Below, in pieces: positions 27,801 through 36,800 of a DNA stretch of 64,000 nucleotides. Positions within the stretch are counted from its first letter, which is position 1, and the number at the start of each line of letters is the position of its first letter. The DNA is from Gari tellinella (Eukaryota > Mollusca > Bivalvia > Cardiida > Psammobiidae), in NCBI GenBank assembly GCA_922989275.2, contig OV277864.1, positions 69,692,158 to 69,756,157 on the forward strand, given 5' to 3'. A program made the position numbers and the translations under genes. The notes beneath the pieces are model-generated. The model worked only from the letters and a program-made list of their open reading frames with translations. It had not been told where the DNA came from and searched no databases.

Positions 27801-30800
27801 CCCTCTCTACAACGACACCTAGTGGGAGACAAAGATTGTGTGCCTTGTTCGAAGGGAGTCGTTAAAGGGAGGGAATTTGGCTTAAATTTGCAAACAGCTT
27901 GCATCCAGATCAGACGACGCGTAACGCAGCGTCTGATCTGGATTCAAGCTGTTTGTCACTTGTCATTAACTGATTTTCTGTGAAAATGTCCATTATGTCG
28001 CTTGAGAAAAACAGCAGACAACAATTTTAAGCTGACTATATTGCAGCAATAAAAGCATTAGACATAAGTTTCCTGTTTAGGGAACTGCGGCAAGGGTCGT
28101 TGTAAGGAGGGAGTCATTGTAGGGAGGGAACACTGTAATATATCACTGATGCTGGAGCATACAGCAATTGACCTGTCCATCCATTTGATCCGTATGACAA
28201 TTTTGTTTTAGTATTCACACCAGTTACTAGTTTGAATGGATGATTATTTTTCTTCAGTGGAGGAATAAATAAAAGGTGTAAAAAGGCGTATTTATAGGGT
28301 AATGGGTTAAGCCAGATTTCAATAAGCATGACCAAAGAGAATTCTAGTTATTACAGTTTGACTGTATTGGTATTCACCGTGATCAGTGATTTACTGAAGA
28401 CCATGTCTGTCAATTCGACCCATCACCCATAGCCTGTTTCTAGTTTTGAAGACATGTGACCACTTAAAGCAGGTTGAAAGTAAAACAGAATGTGCCTTAA
28501 GGGGCATTCTGCTTTACTTTCAGCCTGCTTTAAATTGCCATCTGCTAGGATATTGGAAATATTTCTTATATTACAAATTCGTTACTGTATAGAATGGAAC
28601 TGTTATCTTAAATGGAGGAGTTAATTAAAAGCATAAAAAGGCCTATCTGTGCAGTAAAGGGTTAATATTGCAGTCAGGTCATTTGACTTTATAACAAATA
28701 ATTACTAGTATAAACTTTGCTTTATTTGTTTTAGGACAACAGAGGAAGAAAGAAAAACTTAGTTGACTTAAATGACAGTACATGTAGTGAGAATGGGGAA
28801 AATTTCAATGACGGTGAGGGTATGATGTCCCCGACATCCTACGGGAAAGACTCCACTATCTGCTCAGGTGACAGTCAGCTGTTATTTGGCGAGGATTTCG
28901 AGGACGACACTTCGGTGAAGAGCTTGGAAACATCACAAGATCCTTGGATGAGGCAGTCGGCACACGAGGCCTCCCAGCCACAAGAAATACCAGCAGCTCC
29001 AAAGCCAGAGGGCGAGAGTATGGCTCAGATGGCATTGGCTGGACGTCATCGGCGTACTGGTAGCGAGTGTCTAACAAGTGCGACAGAGAATATGTGTGCA
29101 TATGGATCGTCTCTAGAGTCAGTAGAGAGTTTCACATTCCAGAACATGCGGTCACCACTGAGTATGTCAGTGGAAGCAGAACTACTATCACCTTTACCAT
29201 CACTCAACCCAGAAACTAAACGATCACCATTTGAAATGTAAGAATGAAGTCCGTTTATTTACATTACAAGTAATCTTGTACATGTATTAACCCATTCAAC
29301 CCTCGCAAGGTGTATACTCGTCATTTACTAATAGTGTACTGTGAAAGGGTACACTTTTCATATGCAAACAATGAAGACCCTGATCAGAGAACTCCTGTAT
29401 GAGCCCCCTTGATCAGTGTCTGCACTGTTTGCTGTTTTGCAATGCATTGTTTGTTTAAATGGACCCCAATTATGTAAAAAATGGACTAGCTTTAATTGGA
29501 AATTGGAATTTTTCTTTTGAAGTCTCAGGGGGGAAGAGGTAAATGATCACTCAAGTGAAGGCCAATTGGCACTCTTTAATACAGGTGGTTTCTTAATGCA
29601 GGATAAAAAAATAACCCTTAACTCCATAGTCTGTTCCTGTTTATAGTTTTCAAAACAGATACATGTAACACCTTAAAAGTAGGTTGAAAGTAAAGCAGAA
29701 TGCCCCTTGATGCACATTCTGCTTTACATCCTGCCTGATCTGCTAGGATACAGGAACTATTTTGTATGGTGCATATTCATGACTGTATAAAGTGAAACTA
29801 TTTTCCTTTGTGACGGAATAAATTAAAGGTGTATCTATCTGGTAATGGATAAAAGGTTATTAACTAGTACTACAATGTAATACAGGAACCTTTCTCATGT
29901 TTATATGTATTGATGACATATTGGACACAGTAGGACAAGATCAGGCTCCGAGGTTATAAAGCCTTTTAGTTGAGTTTGAGTGAGTTTCCAAGCATTTGAT
30001 TGTCAGATTTGAGCCTAGGCTCAAATCTGACCAATCAAATGCTTGGGAACGAGTTTAGACTCAAGTCAAAAGCTTTATAACCTCAGAGCCAGGAGTAACT
30101 TTACATCTCATCCAGAACCAAACTGTTGGATAATCACAGCTATAGGGTTAGTAAGGAAAGTGACTGTCAGATATACAAATAAGACAGTTTTCTTCCTCAT
30201 GCGGTGGAAAGTGAAATTTTAAAAAGGCAAAAAAGTCAGCAAGAAAAGGGTTAATTAATATAGACAAACAACAATAAACTTGTCATCACCTTGGAAATCT
30301 CCCTCGAGCTCCATCTGCTACTAATAATGAAATTAATTATCTATAATGAGAAAGACACAGAAAAACCTGTGTACCTATATAGAGGTGGCAGGCCAATCGA
30401 CAAGAAATCATTGCTATCTCTATAAACAGGTTGCCACTCAATATAGGCTAAGATTATTGCAGAAAGCTAGTAAAGGATTGTATTAACGGATACAAGTCAT
30501 TTCGTACCCAAGTCATTTCGTACCCAAGACATTTCGTACCCACATCTTGGTCATTTCGTACCCAAACCATTTCGTACCCAAGACATTTCGTACCCACTAT
30601 CATGGTCATTTCGTACCCACGTACGTGGTCACTTCGTACCCATATATAAACACCCCATCAAATTCCCTCTATCATGGTCATTTCGTACCCACGTACGTGG
30701 TCAATTCGTACCCATATATAAAAACCCATCAAATTCCATAATTCAATAATTTTGGTGATCATTTTCAACGAATAAACACTATCAAAGTTAATACAGTTGA

Positions 30801-33800
30801 AACTGTCATATGTGACTTTTTGCAGGACCTTATAAAAAAGGTCACATATGACAGGGGGTCTCTTAATACAGACCTATGCTATAGACAGACCAAAGCTATA
30901 CAAATTAAGAAATCTACATAAGGGAAAAAGTAATATACCAATCCTGTCTGCTGCATGTGAATCTATTATTAAAAGCATCTATAAAACATACATTATATCC
31001 TTACAAAATAAACTTAAAAAATGATGAATTGATAAATAAAACATTTATTTTTAAACAGGTTGTATTTAAAACACAATTAAAATTTAAAAACCTAGCACAT
31101 CAGTGCATGTAAAATACATATGTAAAATACAATGTACAAATGTAATCTACATGTAAAATATGTCGCGGTCGCGGTTTGGACCCCATTTTTTCTTTATGTT
31201 TACTAAAAGTCAATAAAAGCCGAGTAGCGATCATTTCTGTGTCTTTAATAATTACATCTTCCTTTAACAGATCGCTATAATTGCGTAATCAGTGTCAATT
31301 ATCACCATCTGTGGACTGCGCGTGTGTCATCCCGCTGCGTTGATTGACAGTTGCACTAACAAACAAACAATATGCCTGCCGAGTTCGCATGTGAAGTTTC
31401 CCCTATTTTTTAGCAATAATTAGCAAACTAACCTGATTGAATTATAACTATCAAAGTCGACTAATCCATATTAATAGCAGTGGAGAGATAACCACAGACA
31501 TTAAAAGCACGGTCATTCACATTTTGATACATCAATCAGACGCTTACAATCATAACTGCGATTCGTACCAGATAACACCGTACTCGAACAATGTCGGCCA
31601 AGAAATAAATTTAACCTGTGAACTGTAAATTTGTTTCATTGTTCTTTCAATTTCATATACCGCGGTACGTTGTTTCTTGACAATTTAACCGAGCAAATCG
31701 TTTGTTTTGTTTTACACACTTGAAAGATCCGTACCATGTGTACTTTAGAAGTGGGCCGCTAATCCCGTCAAATCACAAGGTAATTAAGCACGCGACTAAG
31801 TGTGATATTCCCGTGTCGTTGTTCAATAGAAAGCAACAAAATTATAATTTTAGAGTGAGATTTGAGAATTAGAAATACACGTTTTATGTAGATTAGAAAA
31901 AAAATTGATAAAAATCGTGTTTCGAAAAAGCAATTGTATTACATTTAGGCATACAATATTCTACATTCTTTGCCAGACAGCTTTGTAATGAACATGATTT
32001 GAAGACAACTGCGCTATAGTTCACTCACATAAAACTGTTTTATACAATATCTGAGCTTGTACTTCAGAGTTGAATTTTAATTCGTGGGTACGAAATGACC
32101 ACGTTAAAAAAGCCAAAAAAAAATGGGGTTTTTTTCCATTTTAAATTTTTTTTTTGGTTTGAAACGGGACTTCTACTGCCTATTTTCACCAGTCAAATAT
32201 TTGTTTACAAGACAGTCTATAAAAACCCGGTAAATGTTTGTGTGGGGTAGATTAATTATATGGGTACGAAATGACCAAGGTAATGGGTACGAAATATCTT
32301 GGGTACGAAATGACCATGAGTTCAATTTGGGTACGAAGTGACCAAGATATGGGTACGAATTGTCTTGGGTACGAAATGACTTGGGTACGAAATGACCAGT
32401 TCCCGTATTAACCCATTACCCGATAGCCTGTTTCTAGTTTTGAAAATAGGTGACTACTTAAAGCAGGTTGAAAGTAAAGCATAATGCGCCATATGGCGCA
32501 TTATGCTTTACTTTCAGCCTGCTTTAAGCTATTACCTGCTAGAATAAGGAAAGTATTTAATATGACACATATTCATTACCGTATATATCAGAACTATTTT
32601 CTTCAGCGGATGAATGAAATGAATGTGCTAAAAGTCGCTCCTATAAGGGAAAGGGTTAAACCATTACAAATCCTATTACAAAACAGTGCAGACCCTGATC
32701 TGACAGCTCCTAAACGAGCTGTCTTATCTGGGTCTACACTGTTTTCAAAAAGAGAAGATATATACTAATAGCATTATAAAGGTTATCTGTAAGTTATCAC
32801 CTGCTTTCGGGGGCCTCCGTGGCCTAGTGGTATAGTCACTGTGACTTACATCACTAAGCTCCTCACCGCTGTGAGTTCGAATCCCAGTAGGGTCGTTCGG
32901 ATTTTTCATGTGGGGAAGCCTTCCAGCTGGCTTGCGGAAGGTCGGTGGTTCTACCCAGTTGCCTATTTGTGCCTGAAACAGTGCATAAAGGACTTCTGGG
33001 GTCTTCCTCCACCTATTATTAGCTGGACGTCGCGATATGACTGAAATACTGTTGAAAGCGACGTATAATTAAAAAAAATCAAATCAAATCACCTGCTTTC
33101 ATATAGAAAATATTTCTTACAGTGAACATTCATAAAATCTATTTTCTTTAGTGGGGAAATAAATTAAAGGTGATAAAATGCGTATCTATAGAGAAATGTG
33201 TTAAAGGTTTTGATTTTTGTCTGTTTTCAGAGGTACATCTCCATTAGACCCCGTGTCAGTGCCCTACCTGAGTCCCCTGGTGCTGAGGAAGAACCTGGAG
33301 ACAATAATAGAGAGTGAAGGCAACTCGGCTCTCGCACGTGACACATTCGTTGATGAACATCCAATCATTTTCTGGAATCTGGTGAGTTAGATTAACTGTT
33401 TCCTCCATAGGAGAAACTCCATTTTAACACAACCAAACTTTTTCTCATAGACATGTATATGCAGGCTTTTACTTTGTCCTGATAAAGATCAGCAGGAAAC
33501 TTTTCCTGCATCCTAACAGGTGGATGTTTAAATTAGGCTGACAGTAAAGCAGAAAGATCATAAAGGAGCTTTATGCTTTACTGTCAGCTTGCTTTTTGCA
33601 AATATTTGTCTTAAACACTTAAATTAGGCCATAGGTCGAAGGATTGATAGACAAGCTACAATTAAAGCCAATGTTGAATTACCTTTTAACTGTGAAGTAC
33701 AAGTAAGTTTGACTTTTAAAGTGAGTCGAATTACTGAAGTTGGATATATTGAAATGGTAATGTACACTCAAAATTTTGTTGAGCAGTCATTCTAAAAAGA

Positions 33801-36800
33801 AACATGGAAATATCTATTGATAGGAAACTAATTGATGGAGAACATAATAATTCTGATATCGTTTGTAGATACTTTCTGCATTAAAAAGGAATGAGACTGC
33901 TAATTAGAAATTTTCTTAATGGTTTATCAAATGTATAACCAGTGTAGTAATAGTTATGTATATTTCCTTGGGGAGTTTGTGTCCTTTTAATTATTCCATA
34001 TACAGTCAATCTTGTATTAAACAATCAGTAATTGAAATACTGGTAATGTGGAGTTTCCATAATCCAGGTGACTGTTTAACATAGGATAAAAAAATGCTGA
34101 AAGCTCCATAAGACGTATTCTGCTTTACTGTCATCCTGCCGTAAGTGGTCACCTATCTTTAATACTAGAAACAGGCTATGGAGTAAAGAGTTCAAAATAG
34201 AACTACATGTAGTACTACAGTAAAACCTCTCTATTACAACCACTAAATTGTGTTACCGTATTTACAAGGTGTTCACAACAGGTGACTGCTTAAAGCAAGG
34301 TGACAATAGGAGTTTTCTGTTTTAATGTCACATGGCTTTAAGTTGTCACCTGTCTTTTATACCAGCAACTAGCCTTCGTTTTAGTGGCCGTAATAGGGAG
34401 GTTTTACTGTATTTCTAATTACTTTAAAATACATGCATACAAGCAGTTAATGTACACAGTACATCAGGGCTCCAGATAAGGGGAAGTGAACCGAACAAAT
34501 CCAACATTTTCTCACTCATACTGCACCAAATCCTATGGTGTTACTACTCATTAGAATCGTCTCAAAGAGACGATTCTAATGAGTAGTAACACCATAGGGT
34601 TTAATGTAAAAATAAAGATTTTAGTTTTTGAAATAATCCCCTTATCTGGAGCCCTGGTACATGTATTTTCTAGTTTAATTAGTCAAATACAATTTGATAC
34701 GTTACCAGCTAATGGGAAACTACGTAGAGATACATATTTTATCTCCATATGAGCGTTAATTAAATATTTTCTTTATCAAAAGAACATCAGCCTGTTGATA
34801 GGTGAAAGACAGATTTCTGCACTGTTGGTCTATTTTGCAATATATTTGCAGAAAACAATCCTAGATAGTCATAAATGGACTAGACTTAAGTCTTACCCAC
34901 TAGTGCTTTCAATTTATTCCTCCACTGAAGAAAATGTTTTCAATTTACAAGTCATGATTATTGAACATGTATCATTAGAAATATGTTCTATATGCTAGCA
35001 GATGGTAGCTTAAAACAGGTGGAAAGTAAAGCAGAATGTGCCTTAAGGCACATTCTGCTTTACTTTCAATCTGCTTTAAGTTGTCACTTATCTTCAAAAC
35101 TAGAAACAGGCCATGGGGTAATGGTTAACCCATTTGTGCCTAGCATCCTATAAACGGGTCATAGGCAAACAGTGCAGACTCAGATCAGACGCCACATAAT
35201 GTGGCATCTGATGTTTGCTGATAGGAATTTCAATATGAAACAAAACGAAAAGGAATATTTAGACCAGGCACCCCTTAGATAAAAAATGGACTAAGCCAAT
35301 ATATAGACATTGAAGAATCCACTGGGCGCAAATAGGTTAATCCATTACCCCATAAACACCTTTTTATGCCTTTAATTTATTCCTACACTGAAAAAAATAC
35401 ATTGTAGTTCCAAATTATACATTCATGAATATATATCATCAGAAATATTTTCTATATTCTAGAAGCAAATAGCTTAAATCAGGTTTAAAGTAAAGCAGAA
35501 TGCGCCTTAAGGCGCATTTTGCTTTACTTTTAACCTGCTTCAAGTGTTCAGCTATCTTCAAAACTAGAAACAAGATATGTGGTAATGGGTTAATAAAAGT
35601 CTCCTAGGTGAGTGAGTTACTGATAGATTGTCTTTTGTTTGTTCCAGGTATGGTATCTACAGAGAATCAACACTCCGAGTCATCTACCAGCATTCCTGCT
35701 CACCTCACCATCTTACAATAAAGACCCAGAGGTAACATCTTAACTCTCTATCTGATAAATAGCCTATTTACGTTCTTGATATTATTCATCCACTGAAGAA
35801 AATAGTTCCCTTTTAGACACTCTGGACTATGTATCATAATTTCTAAATCCTAGCAAATAATAGCTTAAAGCAGGCTGAAAGTAAAGCAGAATGCGCCTGA
35901 AGCGCATTCCGCTTAACTTTCAAACCTGCTTTAAGTGGTCAACTTGTTTCATAACTAGAAACAGGCGATGGAGTAATGGGTTAAACTCATAAATACACCC
36001 TTTTATGCTTTTGATATACACCTCCATTGAAGGAAATATAGTGTCACTTTATACAGTCATGAATATGCACTATAAGAAATATTCTATATCCTTGCAGATG
36101 ATAGCTTAAAGTAGGGTCGTAAGTTCGATCCCCCACAGGATTGAGACTTTAAACTCAGGTCCCATGTATCAGTGCTATTCACTTGACATGCAAAAGAACC
36201 AGTGAGCTCTATTGAAAAAGAGTAGAGCATCACTGAATTTCCTCTGTATCCCTTCCCCTCTCTATGAGACATTCAGTTAGCCCAAAGTTGGTAAAAATGG
36301 ACTTAAATTAAAACAAATGAACGAATTGAAGCAAGTTACTGAAGACATATTTTATTGTATATTCTCGTCTATCTCAGGCAAATCTGGCCAGTAGCTACTC
36401 CAGTGAGAATGTACTGATCCGCCCCATGTGGGATAACATTCGTATTCATGAGGAGGTGGGACTACCCATGCACATGGCCTGGAATAAGGGTGTGAGCTCA
36501 ACCACTGTCGACGCCCTCATCACAGAGGCCCAACCTTTCAACAGGGCGTAAGTTACATACATTATTGTCAAGAGTTAAGAAAATTGTGTATTGATTGGAA
36601 TTTTGCATATTTTCTAAACTGGGATCTAAACTTTTGGGGGCTTATTGGTTTGGATCTATTTCTTTTCCATATCTTGTGAATTTTATGTGATTGAAAACTA
36701 ATGGTTACTTTAACCCATAACCCCATAGCCTGTTTCTAGCGTTGAAAACAGGTGATCACTTAAAGCAGGTTGAAAATAAAGCAGAATGTGCCTTATGGTG

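Noticed and set aside
30488..32404. CRISPR-like array from the regular TCATTTCGTACCC units
   Set aside because: Spacing is irregular, units are inverted at the two ends, the genome is eukaryotic, and transposon ends with a target duplication explain it.
32484..32768. Short frames across M1 copies (e.g. [16 protein letters not shown] peptides at 5883, 32484, 42802, 45976)
   Set aside because: The same peptide recurs because the repeat recurs. Each is a translation of the AAAGCAGAATG stem with no coding signature.
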